From assembly GCA_014859655.1 (NCBI GenBank), contig JACUTT010000009.1, forward strand, positions 1-57,735: DNA of 57,735 nt, written 5' to 3'. The notes beneath the pieces are model-generated. The model was not told the origin of the DNA. It searched no databases and worked only from the letters and a program-made list of their open reading frames with translations. The position numbers were made by a program, and so were the translations under genes. This stretch comes from Campylobacterales bacterium (GTDB lineage: Bacteria > Campylobacterota > Campylobacteria > Campylobacterales > Sulfurimonadaceae). Shown one piece after another: positions 33,530 through 42,891 of the stretch; the stretch's first letter is position 1; each line of letters opens with the position of its first letter.

Positions 33530-35038
33530 ATGAAAATTATACTCAGCACCCTTAATGCCCGTTATACGCACAGCGCTATCGGACTGCGCTATCTTTATGC
33601 CAATATGCAAGAACTTCAAAACAGCACTTCTATACTGGAGTTCAGCATCAATGATGGCATCCAGTCTGTTGCCGAAAAGATCCTGGATGAGAAGCCAGAT
33701 ATCATCGGTCTGGGTGTGTATATCTGGAATGCTTCACAGACGTATGAACTGATCGAGATCCTCAAAAAAGTCTCTACAGAAACGACAATCGTCCTGGGCG
33801 GGCCTGAAGTCAGCTACCAGCCGTTTCGTGTTGATTTCTCAAAGGCGGACTACATTCTTCAAGGCGAGGGGGACACCTCATTTTATAAACTCTGTAAAAA
33901 GATCATCTCTCATGAAGCGCCCTCTGAACAGATTATTTCGCCAGTCATCGAAGACCTCTCTCGCATCATGCTACCTTACGCCTTTTACACCCAAAACGAC
34001 ATAGATAACCGCTATATCTATGTGGAAGCCTCCAGGGGGTGCCCCTTTATGTGCGAGTTTTGTCTCTCTTCTATAGATGAGAAGGTGCGCAACTTTGATC
34101 TGGACAGCCTCTTGTGCGAGTTTGAAGCACTGTGGCAAAAAGGTGCCAGAAACTTCAAGTTCGTCGACCGCACCTTTAACCTGAACATGAGGTTTGCCAA
34201 TGCGCTTCTTGACTTCTTTCTTTCCAAGGAGCCCCCTTATTTTGCCCATTTTGAAGTCATACCTGATCATTTTCCCGAAATTTTAAAGTCTAAGATCGCT
34301 CTTTTTCCTGAAGGAGCGCTCCAGCTGGAGATCGGCATCCAGACCCTCAACCCAGACATCGCAAACAATATCAACCGCCCGCTTAAGCTCGAGAAGATCA
34401 GAGAAAACATTGCTTTCATCGAACAGCAGACCAAGGCGCATGTTCACCTTGACCTTATCGTCGGTCTGCCCGGAGAGAGTATTGAGAGCTTTGGACGTAA
34501 CCTGAACGAGCTTGTGGCGCTAAGCTCTTCGGAGATTCAGATCGGTATCTTAAAAAAGCTCTCGGGGACAACGCTTGAACGCCACGACACCGTATTTGGG
34601 ATGCGCTATAGTGATCTGCCGCCCTACGACATATTATGCAATGATCTTTTGAGTTTCAAGCAGATCCAAAAGATGAAGCGTTTTTCGAGGTTCTGGGATC
34701 TGCTCTACAACAGCGGCAACTTCAAACACACAATTGCGCTCCTGTGGAAGGAGGAGAGTGTGTTTGACAGCTTCTATGCCTTTAGCGAATGGATCTACGC
34801 GCAGACGGATGCAACTTGGAAGATCTCTCTTGAACGGCTCTCTCTCTTGCTTTTTACCTATCTCACACAAGAAAAAAAACAAGAGGCTCAAGCAGTTTCT
34901 AAGCCTATGCTTAAGGATCTGATGACGCTTCAAGGACGGGTCGTCCCAAGTTTTTTACGCCCTTTTGCAGAAGAAAATATAAAGAACAAGAATAAAAGAG
35001 GCTCTTCGCTGAACAAGCGCCAGGCCCAACGCGCCTGA
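33530..35038 (+). CDS. B12-binding radical SAM protein
   Basis: The 502-residue protein has an N-terminal B12-binding domain (residues 1-140, ILSTLNARYTHSAIGLRYL), the radical SAM core with the CPFMCEFC cluster motif (C-x3-C-x2-C) near residues 172-179, and a C-terminal DUF4080-like region. Radical SAM/B12 proteins methylate unactivated carbons or make tetrapyrrole, antibiotic or tRNA changes; the substrate here is unknown. It is a lone plus-strand gene, divergent from chorismate mutase. Confidence 0.85.
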   Translation: MKIILSTLNARYTHSAIGLRYLYANMQELQNSTSILEFSINDGIQSVAEKILDEKPDIIGLGVYIWNASQTYELIEILKKVSTETTIVLGGPEVSYQPFRVDFSKADYILQGEGDTSFYKLCKKIISHEAPSEQIISPVIEDLSRIMLPYAFYTQNDIDNRYIYVEASRGCPFMCEFCLSSIDEKVRNFDLDSLLCEFEALWQKGARNFKFVDRTFNLNMRFANALLDFFLSKEPPYFAHFEVIPDHFPEILKSKIALFPEGALQLEIGIQTLNPDIANNINRPLKLEKIRENIAFIEQQTKAHVHLDLIVGLPGESIESFGRNLNELVALSSSEIQIGILKKLSGTTLERHDTVFGMRYSDLPPYDILCNDLLSFKQIQKMKRFSRFWDLLYNSGNFKHTIALLWKEESVFDSFYAFSEWIYAQTDATWKISLERLSLLLFTYLTQEKKQEAQAVSKPMLKDLMTLQGRVVPSFLRPFAEENIKNKNKRGSSLNKRQAQRA

Positions 35039-35148
35039 TCGCGCCTGTTTTATCTTTATTCAAGCAGTATTGCATCAATAGATATTGATATAGTGATATT
35101 TATGCTACAATTTCGCCTTCACCCTAACAACAGAGGAAAATACAGATC

Positions 35149-36408
35149 ATGGTTTTGGCAAGTTTGATTTTTATAGCGACGCTTACCTTTGTCATCTGGC
35201 AGCCAAGAGGCTTGCAAATAGGCACCTCGGCGATGATAGGCGCAGTGGCCGCCCTTGTTTTGGGGGTGGTCAGCTTTGGCGATGTCGTGATCGTAACACA
35301 GATAGTTTGGGATGCCACGCTTGCTTTTATAGGGATCATCATCCTCTCCATGGTGCTCGATGAGATCGGGTTTTTCGAGTGGTGTGCAATCAAAATGGCA
35401 AAACTCTCCTACGGAAACGGGCATCTGATGTTTGTCTATGCCCTGCTTCTGGGCTCTTTTGTCTCCGCCCTTTTTGCCAATGACGGGGCCGCGCTTATCC
35501 TCACTCCCATACTTCTGGCAAAGATGCGCATCCTGCAGCTCAACCTGAAGAGTATTTTGGCCTTTTTGCTCGCGGGCGGATTTATAAGCGATTCGGCTTC
35601 ACTCCCTTTTGTCTTCTCCAACCTAACCAATATCGTTACCGCGAACTATTTCAACATAGGGTTTTTGGAGTATCTGCAAAATATGTTCATTCCCTATCTC
35701 GTCAGCACCTTTGTTTCCATCGCAGTTCTCTGGATTGTTTTAAGAAAGGATATCCCGCGAAACGTAGACATTTCCCTCTTGAAAAACCCCGATGATGTAC
35801 TCAAAAACAAGACACTCTTTAAATTCAGCTGGCTGTTTTTGGCCCTGCTTTTAGCAGGCTACTTTATCGGAGACAGCTATGGCCTTCCTATAAGCGTCTT
35901 TGCCCTTGGCGGCGGGCTTCTCTTTTTGGCCATTGCCAGCTATGCGAAAAGCGCCAAAGTGTGGCTGACCCTAAAAATAGCTCCCTGGCAGGTGGTGTGG
36001 TTCAGCATAGGTCTTTACATCGTGGTGTACGGACTTAAAAATGCGGGGCTAACGGATTATCTTACACTTATCTTACACGATTTAAATGCACGCGGTGACT
36101 TTATTGCTATCATCGGAACAGGCTTCCTTTCCGCATTTTTAAGCGCAATCATGAACAACATGCCGACCATTATGATCATGGATATCGCGCTTGCCGATGT
36201 GCAGAACAGCGCCCTCGCCTATGCCAATATCATCGGATGCAACCTAGGACCAAAGATGACCCCTTTTGGGAGCCTTGCCACCCTGCTCTGGCTGCATGTA
36301 CTCTCGCAAAAAGGGATCAAGATAGGCTTTTGGGAGTACAGCAAGTTCGGGCTTATCGTTACCCCGCCTGTTTTGCTGGCGGTTCTTATTTCTCTCTATC
36401 TCTTTTAA
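35149..36408 (+). CDS. ArsB/NhaD-type transporter
   Basis: The 419-residue protein has about eleven membrane helices, with an early loop FFEWCAIKMAK, ANDGAALILTPILLAK and IMNNMPTIMIMDI, typical of the ArsB/CitM (IT) superfamily. Whether it expels arsenite or carries sodium or dicarboxylates cannot be told: there is no arsR, arsC or arsA in the window. It ends overlapping the convergent DTW gene by 23 bases. Confidence 0.85.
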   Translation: MVLASLIFIATLTFVIWQPRGLQIGTSAMIGAVAALVLGVVSFGDVVIVTQIVWDATLAFIGIIILSMVLDEIGFFEWCAIKMAKLSYGNGHLMFVYALLLGSFVSALFANDGAALILTPILLAKMRILQLNLKSILAFLLAGGFISDSASLPFVFSNLTNIVTANYFNIGFLEYLQNMFIPYLVSTFVSIAVLWIVLRKDIPRNVDISLLKNPDDVLKNKTLFKFSWLFLALLLAGYFIGDSYGLPISVFALGGGLLFLAIASYAKSAKVWLTLKIAPWQVVWFSIGLYIVVYGLKNAGLTDYLTLILHDLNARGDFIAIIGTGFLSAFLSAIMNNMPTIMIMDIALADVQNSALAYANIIGCNLGPKMTPFGSLATLLWLHVLSQKGIKIGFWEYSKFGLIVTPPVLLAVLISLYLF

Positions 36409-37078
36409 ACCTCGGTGCATTCGTATCTGCGCCGATGCACTCGAGCTGGTATGCCACCATCTCTCTGAAAGGGTTCAGAAATGAATCCAGCTCCTCCTGA
36501 ACTATCTTCTCATCACCGTTTTTGTTTAAAAGCTCCAGCACGCACAGGGTCGACTCTATCGTAGAGAGGCAGAGCTCTTTGGGCTGTTCTTTGATTTTAA
36601 ACTCCGAGCTTTTGCTGTGCTCAAAGCTCACCTTGGGCAGCTTTTGGAGATTTGTGCTCAATCGCAGCATCTTTTTTGAACAGGCCCAGGTCGCATCGAT
36701 CAAAAAAATAACATTTTGTTTTGCCTCGCTGTACAGACGGGTCTGGTTAAGAATCAGGCTCTCACTTGAAGGATAAAGCACATAGCAGGTGTTGTTCTGA
36801 TCGTTTATCAGTTCGTTGACTCGTCGATGGTCGCTGAAGTCGATCCCGACATGAAGCTCGGAATTTTCCAAAGAGAGGTGAGTGAAATGCCCTGTTCCGT
36901 TCTTGATCTTTCGAAACTCATGGTCATGCATCAAGAGCACAAATTTCGTCTTCGTATTTATGGTTGCAATGTGCCCGCACATGCAGCTACTCATCGGTCT
37001 ATAGCAGCGATAGCATGTAGCACGGGCACTCTGTGCGGACAGCTTATCGATGATTTTGCACCGTCGGCACGCTGACAT
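36386..37078 (-). CDS. DTW-domain protein (tRNA aminocarboxypropyltransferase-like)
   Basis: The protein has a zinc-type cysteine cluster (CYRC near 22-25 and SCMCG near 31-35) and the motif DATWACSKKML near residue 134. DTW/TapT proteins attach 3-amino-3-carboxypropyl groups to tRNA uridine. ATG 37078 is chosen; a longer frame reaches 37099. Its start overlaps the hemF end by 35 bases. Confidence 0.8.
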   Translation of the reverse strand: MSACRRCKIIDKLSAQSARATCYRCYRPMSSCMCGHIATINTKTKFVLLMHDHEFRKIKNGTGHFTHLSLENSELHVGIDFSDHRRVNELINDQNNTCYVLYPSSESLILNQTRLYSEAKQNVIFLIDATWACSKKMLRLSTNLQKLPKVSFEHSKSSEFKIKEQPKELCLSTIESTLCVLELLNKNGDEKIVQEELDSFLNPFREMVAYQLECIGADTNAPRFKRDREK

Positions 37079-38060
37079 AACCACTGGCCTGCAGCTCAAG
37101 TGCTTTGGGATGTTTTTTATAGTGTTCCCGTGTCACTTTGGCTAGGCAGACTTTTTGCGCATCATCTACCGCGCCGCTACTGTCCAGACATCCAAGTATC
37201 GCGTCTATCAAAAGATCCTGCGGCGCGCCTACCGTCTCTTTCCACGCGTGCAACAGTGCCGTATTGATGTGTGAAGGGACAGAGCCCATGATCCCCACAT
37301 CATTTTCGTCATGCACCAACAGACCCGAGGTGGTTCCTCTGTCCAGGCTCAGCACCTGAAAAAGGTAAAGCGTGTGGTAGGCCAGCTGTTCAGCCCGTTC
37401 TTCTTCTGAAACCGCCTGAGTCATCCTCTTTGAGATGATCTCTATGTAAGTGTCGATGACCCCTTCAATCAGGCGCTTAGCCATTTGCACATCATCTTTG
37501 GCCGTAAAGTTTTCCAGATAGAAATGCGAAACACCTCTGTTACGGCCCAAAGCCGGGATGTAAAAATATTTGTCTCCCTGAGCGGAAGCCTCTTCATAAA
37601 CCTCCGGCGCAAGCAATTGAAGCCTCTTTTCAAACAGCGCTTTGTCCTTGGCATAGAAGATGGAGGGGTTAAGATCCGCCATCATCCTCCAGTATCCCCT
37701 GCCCTCTTTCATCTCTGTCCAGCTGATATGCATATGGATTGAGGGAGCGTGGGGGTTGCGTGGATGGATGATCGTAGACAGAGCCGTCGCCGAGGAGAGC
37801 GCGCGGCTTTCGTCGCTCTCATACTGTACCTGAGAGACGTTTACCGAAGCGCGATCAAAAAGTTTATCGTCCCTGGCCACATATCGCACACCACCGCCAG
37901 ACTTCCCCTCTTCTCTAAACCACTCTATCGGCACAAAGGCTTTGTTCTCACCGAGCTCGCTAGAGAGCATCCCCAGGGCATCGGCAAAATATTTCTGAAG
38001 GTGGGACACTAAGGCATCGGCCTCTTGGGCACGTGCTGATTTGGCTTTTATTCTTTTCAT
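37044..38060 (-). CDS. hemF: Oxygen-dependent coproporphyrinogen III oxidase HemF
   Basis: HemF converts coproporphyrinogen III to protoporphyrinogen IX with oxygen. Family text: PIEWFREEGKSGGGVRYV near 45-62, HPRNPHAPSIHMHISW near 100-115 with the conserved histidines, and LDRGTTSGLLVH. The usual WWFGGG-type segment is changed to YWRMMADLNPS. Length about 338 residues after starting at ATG 38060. In anaerobic relatives this step is done by HemN; HemF supports oxygen use. Confidence 0.9.
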   Translation of the reverse strand: MKRIKAKSARAQEADALVSHLQKYFADALGMLSSELGENKAFVPIEWFREEGKSGGGVRYVARDDKLFDRASVNVSQVQYESDESRALSSATALSTIIHPRNPHAPSIHMHISWTEMKEGRGYWRMMADLNPSIFYAKDKALFEKRLQLLAPEVYEEASAQGDKYFYIPALGRNRGVSHFYLENFTAKDDVQMAKRLIEGVIDTYIEIISKRMTQAVSEEERAEQLAYHTLYLFQVLSLDRGTTSGLLVHDENDVGIMGSVPSHINTALLHAWKETVGAPQDLLIDAILGCLDSSGAVDDAQKVCLAKVTREHYKKHPKALELQASGYVSVPTVQNHR

Positions 38061-38127
38061 AAACAATCTTTTATTTAAATTTTAAAGGGGCAGAGAATCT
38101 AAACAAGAAGAGGATGCTCCACTCTTT

Positions 38128-39318
38128 TTAGACTTTAAAGGAATTTTGGATGCTTTTCAAGAGTATCAGCAGATTGCTCTGATACTCTTTGAAAAGTTCC
38201 GAATACGCCGATGTATTTTTCTTGGAGAGCGCATCAATAAAGTGGTCGACCACATAAATGAACTGCTTTGCACCAAGGTTTGAAGCGGTGCCTTTTAGGT
38301 CAATAAGAATGGATTGAACCTCTATGTAATCTTTTTGCACAAGAGCATCGCGAAGATTTTTTGCAGAGTCTCTGTAGCTTACGAAGAATTCTCTCAAAAG
38401 CCCTCTGTACATCTCTTCATCTCCGCCACAGATCTCCAGTCCCAGATCATAATCCAGACTTGCCAGCTCACTCACATCCAGAGCAATCTCAAGATCTTCT
38501 ATCTCTGGTCCTGAGCCTGCAGCTTCTTTTTCAGGCTCATTATAGTACATAGACATGACATCATACAGCATGTCCATCTTCAGCGGCTTTTCCAAGATCT
38601 CCTCCATGCCCGCTTCACGCATATGCCGGATGTCGTCTGATGCGGTATCACCGCTTAGGGCGACGACGGCGATATGGTCATACGCCGGGTTTTCTCTGAT
38701 TTTGCGCGTTGCCTCAAAACCATCGACACGAGGCATGTGTGCATCCATCAAAATAATATCAAAGACGCTGTCTTTTTCCAGAACATCAAGTACGACCTGT
38801 CCGTCATCTGCCATCACAACATCAATGCCCGATTCGTTCAGGATACTATTAAGAACCTTTTGGTTAATCAGGTTATCCTCTGCGATCAAAAGCCGCTGCC
38901 CGCTAAAGTCAGAAAAATCGGCCTTGCTTATTTTTTTCCCGTTTCTCATCGATTCACGTTTCTTTCGACTCATGCAAGAAGCATTTGCTGCAGGCTCTGT
39001 CCGGGTTTCTTCTTCCTTGACAAGCACAAACGGCCCGACCGAAGTTTCAAACTCTTGGGCTGCAGCTGAACTCTCTGATGACATAAAACCATTATCCATC
39101 TCTCCTGCGGCTATAGCAGAGTTTTCACGCTCTATCTCAGGTTCGGAGGTAATGATGTCGACAAGTTCACGGCGCGGACTTTTTTTAGACATTTTGGCCA
39201 CCGTCCATGCCGCCAAAATCATCACTGCAACACCTGCTGCAATATAAAACGTATCAATACCGGCGATAGTGTTTGGAACCATTTCATTGAGGAAACTAAA
39301 AATCTTGGAAAAATCCAT
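38128..39318 (-). CDS. Membrane-anchored response regulator with receiver and degenerate HPt domain
   Basis: The 396-residue protein has one membrane helix (about 24-42), a variable acidic linker, a receiver domain (LLIAEDN near 143; phosphoacceptor aspartate in LMDAHMPR near 190-197; lysine in EKPLK), and an HPt-like C-terminus. In the HPt motif the segment reads SILIDLKGTASNLG; the usual AHxLKG histidine is replaced by isoleucine, so phosphotransfer through this domain is unlikely. No histidine kinase gene is adjacent. Confidence 0.8.
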   Translation of the reverse strand: MDFSKIFSFLNEMVPNTIAGIDTFYIAAGVAVMILAAWTVAKMSKKSPRRELVDIITSEPEIERENSAIAAGEMDNGFMSSESSAAAQEFETSVGPFVLVKEEETRTEPAANASCMSRKKRESMRNGKKISKADFSDFSGQRLLIAEDNLINQKVLNSILNESGIDVVMADDGQVVLDVLEKDSVFDIILMDAHMPRVDGFEATRKIRENPAYDHIAVVALSGDTASDDIRHMREAGMEEILEKPLKMDMLYDVMSMYYNEPEKEAAGSGPEIEDLEIALDVSELASLDYDLGLEICGGDEEMYRGLLREFFVSYRDSAKNLRDALVQKDYIEVQSILIDLKGTASNLGAKQFIYVVDHFIDALSKKNTSAYSELFKEYQSNLLILLKSIQNSFKV

Positions 39319-39466
39319 ACAGGGTCCTAATTATAAAAAATTAATTTATAGTGTAGCCAAAAAAAGAAAAGAATCAATCAGAACATCAAAATATTGGAGT
39401 GATTTTTTCTATTGGCAATGGGGATTTCTATTCTGCACAAAAAGCTGACAGTAGCGCTGTTTTATC

Positions 39467-39480
39467 TTTAGAGGTGCCCT
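39467..39480. mobile_element. Single right end of the GGGCACC element
   Basis: TTTAGAGGTGCCCT is one end of the palindromic element in the orientation opposite to the copy at 31521-31541. It lies between the two receiver genes in a 187-base gap. Confidence 0.45.
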
Positions 39481-39505
39481 TTAGCGCCGCCGTATCACAT
39501 CTCTC

Positions 39506-39883
39506 TTAAAGGATAAGTCTAGTGATCTTTGAGAGGATATCTTTTTCGCGGACAGGCTTTGTAATGAAGTCGTTGGCGCCTTCATTCAAAGCTGTTGTTC
39601 GGATGGTCTCATCCGTTGTCAAGACAATAACAGGAATGCTCTTCAATCTATCATCAGCGCGTGTGACCTTTAAAAAATCGATACCGCCCATAATAGGCAT
39701 AATAATATCTAGCAGAATAATGTCAATACCCAGATCTTTTTTTAAGATCTCTAAGGCATCCATTCCGTTGACAGCTTCAACCACTTCTGAAATGTTTTCT
39801 ACTTTCATCAGCATTGATTTGATAAGTTTTCTGTTGATCATATCATCATCAACTGCCAATACACGTAAGGTTTTATTTCCCAT
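39506..39883 (-). CDS. Single-domain response regulator (CheY-like)
   Basis: A receiver domain alone, about 125 residues: acidic pocket AVDDD near residue 10, phosphoacceptor in ILLDIIMPIMGG near 53, and TKPV near 106. I take ATG 39883, which has AAGG five bases before it; the frame to 39910 overlaps tolB. It probably relays a signal from a kinase encoded elsewhere. Confidence 0.88.
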   Translation of the reverse strand: MGNKTLRVLAVDDDMINRKLIKSMLMKVENISEVVEAVNGMDALEILKKDLGIDIILLDIIMPIMGGIDFLKVTRADDRLKSIPVIVLTTDETIRTTALNEGANDFITKPVREKDILSKITRLIL

Positions 39884-39903
39884 ATTGCCTTCTCTCTCTC
39901 GAT

Positions 39904-41163
39904 TTACCAATCTATAGACTGTATCTTACCAATTTTTAGCGGGAATAGAAAGCTTTTGTTCTGTTTCAGTCTTATTATTCCTACTGAACTCTCCGCTTTG
40001 TAGTTCTTGACAAAAAGAATAGTATCTCCTTCGGCAGAAAAACGCGGAAATTCGTTGATGCCCGTAGCTGTCAGACGGCGAATAAAGTCGCTTCTCGTAC
40101 TGATCAGATGAAGATTGAAGGTATTGTGCGAAAACTCATGGGCACTTTCACGCGATTTGTAGACGATGTAGTTGTTATGTGCCGCCAGTGCTACATTACT
40201 TTTGCCATAGTAGACCATCTGCTGCACTCCACTCGAACCGATCTTTTTAGAAAAAATATTGGGATAGCCCAAACGGTTAGAGACAAAGGCAATTTCACTC
40301 TCATCATTTAAAAACTGTGCGCCGACATCTATTCCGCTATAGTCGGTAAGTTTTTGAAGTTTTCTAGAATCCCTCTCATACAGATAGATGTCAGGCTGTC
40401 CCTTTGGCGCCATTGTCACAAGTAGCCTTTTTCCGTCCCGGCTCACATCTGAGCAGACGATCATCCCATCACTTTGAAGGATCTTTTCGCTCTCGCCCGT
40501 GTGTCTGTCCATCTTGTACAATGTCGGTACGCTCGCGTCCAGAACCGAATAATAAAAACTACTCTGCTCTTTGTCTGCCCAGTGAGGAAAAACATTCAAG
40601 CCCCCTTTGACAATGACATGCTGATAGGTCAGCGTATAGTCAGAGATCACGATCTCACTCTCATTTGGACCGGTCAAGCGTGCGATCAGGACATATGATT
40701 TCATCCAATCAACCGGCTCAGCTCCGATAAATTCATTAATATCTGTCGCAAGATTGTGGACCAAAAAGACATACAGGCTCTCTTTTTTTATACGAAAACT
40801 TTTTGCACGCAACACCTTGGAATCGATGGCTGAAAGAAGTTTGTAGTCACAATTCAGGTTGCCGTTATTGTCTTCACGAAGGCGGTAGCGCAGCACATAA
40901 TCTCGTTTTGAATTGTCTGCAAGAACAGCACTCGCGTCAAAAGCGTTATTGCTGTACTTATCATAAACATTAAAGACAGAGAGCACATTCAAATCACCGG
41001 CCAATACTTTAAAAAACTTTTTTGAGAGTGTCTCTTTGTAATCTATCGAGGCATCCTCGATGGAGATAGAGGGCAATCTGTCTGCTTTTTTGATGACCTC
41101 AATGGTGGCATCTGCCGCAAAAATATTTATACTCAGCAAGAGGGTTAATACGATTTTATACAA
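39904..41163 (-). CDS. tolB: Tol-Pal system protein TolB
   Basis: TolB is a periplasmic beta-propeller that cycles with Pal. The 419-residue protein has a signal (MYKIVLTLLLSINIFA), an N-terminal domain to about residue 170 and WD40-like propeller repeats (YYGKSNVALAAHNNYIVYK; LYERDSRKLQKLTDYSG). Here tolB is followed by the receiver gene at 39883 rather than pal. Confidence 0.9.
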   Translation of the reverse strand: MYKIVLTLLLSINIFAADATIEVIKKADRLPSISIEDASIDYKETLSKKFFKVLAGDLNVLSVFNVYDKYSNNAFDASAVLADNSKRDYVLRYRLREDNNGNLNCDYKLLSAIDSKVLRAKSFRIKKESLYVFLVHNLATDINEFIGAEPVDWMKSYVLIARLTGPNESEIVISDYTLTYQHVIVKGGLNVFPHWADKEQSSFYYSVLDASVPTLYKMDRHTGESEKILQSDGMIVCSDVSRDGKRLLVTMAPKGQPDIYLYERDSRKLQKLTDYSGIDVGAQFLNDESEIAFVSNRLGYPNIFSKKIGSSGVQQMVYYGKSNVALAAHNNYIVYKSRESAHEFSHNTFNLHLISTRSDFIRRLTATGINEFPRFSAEGDTILFVKNYKAESSVGIIRLKQNKSFLFPLKIGKIQSIDW

Positions 41164-41166
41164 GGG

Positions 41167-41919
41167 TCATTCCTTCATAGTTAAAATTATGTCTAAGCTT
41201 ATCGGCTTATTATCCGGATGTGCCGGAAACTGGCGCAGTGCCTTCAAGCAGGTATCCACCGCTTCGTCAAAAAGTTCGTCGTGGGAGTATCTTATCACTC
41301 TAAAGGAAACCAAGGTGCCGTAGGCATCAATTTCAAGACGGACTTTTGCAACTTTTCCCACAGACTCAGCCGGCGGGAAAAACTTGGTATAGATCTCAGC
41401 GTGTATTTTAGCCAAATATTCGTCGACTACGCCAGAAGAATCTCCCACGACCCTGACCTGCTCCTTGGAAAGGCTCAGATTTTTCACCAAAGAGCTTGCC
41501 TGGCTGGATGCGGCTTTTTTTGTATCTTTCGTCTCGATGCGCTTTTGGATCTTTTTCAAAAACTTCTCATCCACTACAGGCTTGTCTGTCTTGCTTCTTT
41601 TGACGAGTTTTTTTGTCTCTACTTTGCCAAAGAGCGATGCCAGGTCTGTGTTTGGCTTAGCTGCAGGCGTCTCAACTGTCTCCAAAGTCTTTTCAGATTC
41701 TGTCTCTTTGGGAGGCTCTGACTTGTCTATTTTTACAGGAGGAGCGGTCGGAACCGTGTTGAGATTGACGGCAATGTAGTTTGAAGAGCTGAGCTGTATC
41801 TGCTTGATGCGGCTTTGCTGCATGATAAAGAGGACAAAAGCGAATCCAAACAGCAAGAAAAGAGAAAGAGAGAGCACGGCTCCCAGATAAAAATAGAAAT
41901 CATTGTTTCGTGAGAGCAA
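41167..41919 (-). CDS. tolA: TolA/TonB-family energy transducer
   Basis: The 250-residue protein has an N-terminal membrane helix (FYLYLGAVLSLSLFLLFGFAF-like, residues 8-30), a long charged proline/lysine spacer, and a small C-terminal TonB/TolA-type domain (VGKVAKVRLEIDAYGTLVSF). It is the TolA position in tolQ-tolR-tolA-tolB. Because the domain is TonB-like the annotation TonB is also possible. Confidence 0.85.
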   Translation of the reverse strand: MLSRNNDFYFYLGAVLSLSLFLLFGFAFVLFIMQQSRIKQIQLSSSNYIAVNLNTVPTAPPVKIDKSEPPKETESEKTLETVETPAAKPNTDLASLFGKVETKKLVKRSKTDKPVVDEKFLKKIQKRIETKDTKKAASSQASSLVKNLSLSKEQVRVVGDSSGVVDEYLAKIHAEIYTKFFPPAESVGKVAKVRLEIDAYGTLVSFRVIRYSHDELFDEAVDTCLKALRQFPAHPDNKPISLDIILTMKE

Positions 41920-41923
41920 GCGG

Positions 41924-42319
41924 CTATCCGTTGGTTGCTAAGGAGACTTCGCTGAAACCTGCACGTTTGATGGCAGACAGGATCATCATCACATCCCCAT
42001 ATCCCAATCGTTTATCTGCGGAGATCAGAACAGCCGACTTGGGGTCAAGTTTTTCCTGGGCATAGATGTAAAAATTGTCTTCAAATCCCTTAAACTGGAA
42101 TTTTTCGCCCTTGAGCATGATCTCTCTTTTTTCATTAATCACAATATTTACCGGAGGTTTTTTACTCAGTGCTTTTTGCGCTGAACCCTGAGGAAGCTTT
42201 ATGAGCTCTTCGTAAACGATTGTCGGAGCAATCACCATCAAAATAGCCAATAAAACCAACATCACGTCCACAAGGGGCGTGATGTTAAGTTCAGGGTTTT
42301 CATCCCATTCGTAATGCAC
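41924..42319 (-). CDS. tolR: TolR/ExbD-family membrane protein
   Basis: The 131-residue protein has one membrane helix (NITPLVDVMLVLLAILMVIA), with the aspartate of LVDV in the ion-channel position, and a periplasmic domain. It uses proton motive force with TolQ. It is in the tolQ-tolR-tolA order. Confidence 0.92.
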   Translation of the reverse strand: MHYEWDENPELNITPLVDVMLVLLAILMVIAPTIVYEELIKLPQGSAQKALSKKPPVNIVINEKREIMLKGEKFQFKGFEDNFYIYAQEKLDPKSAVLISADKRLGYGDVMMILSAIKRAGFSEVSLATNG

Positions 42320-42321
42320 GT

Positions 42322-42891
42322 TTATTCCTTGGACTTGGCCATCAGCGCATCACTTTGCATACGGATCAGACCCGATAGCTCGTATGCTTTGCGTTTAAGC
42401 AGCTGATGAAACGTGTAGGCAAAAATGGCAACAAAAATACCGCCGGCCGTTGCAATAAGCGCATCCGATACACCCGCTGCGATCAGGGACATCGAGGCAC
42501 TAGCCTGGCCGATATCTTTGAAAGTATCCAGTATAGAAACAACCGTGCCAAAGAGTCCGATGAACGGAGAGGTCGAAGCCACGACAGACAAGAGACTCAG
42601 GCCTCTTGTCGCATCCTTGGTTGCTGCATACTGACAAAGATCTAAAATCTCTTTACACAATGCTGCGCTGCGCTTCAAGAATGGATCGATGTAGGAAAAT
42701 GGGGATACTGAATTTGAACCCATTAAAAGTGACTCAAGCGACTCTTTTTCTTGAGAAACCCATGCCTGAAGGGAGAAGAAACGATAAACAAAGACCCAGG
42801 TGATTGCTATGAAATAGATAGAGAGCACACCCAGCACAACGAGTGTGACCGGATGTGAATCTGAAAGAAATATAGTAAGTGACTGTACCAT
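42322..42891 (-). CDS. tolQ: TolQ/ExbB-family membrane protein
   Basis: The 189-residue protein has three membrane helices, including the conserved segment ASTSPFIGLFGTVVSILDTF and the GVSDALIATAGG region. It forms the proton channel with TolR. Its start overlaps the atpC stop by one base, so the tol genes are joined to the ATP synthase operon, as in other Campylobacterota. Confidence 0.92.
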   Translation of the reverse strand: MVQSLTIFLSDSHPVTLVVLGVLSIYFIAITWVFVYRFFSLQAWVSQEKESLESLLMGSNSVSPFSYIDPFLKRSAALCKEILDLCQYAATKDATRGLSLLSVVASTSPFIGLFGTVVSILDTFKDIGQASASMSLIAAGVSDALIATAGGIFVAIFAYTFHQLLKRKAYELSGLIRMQSDALMAKSKE

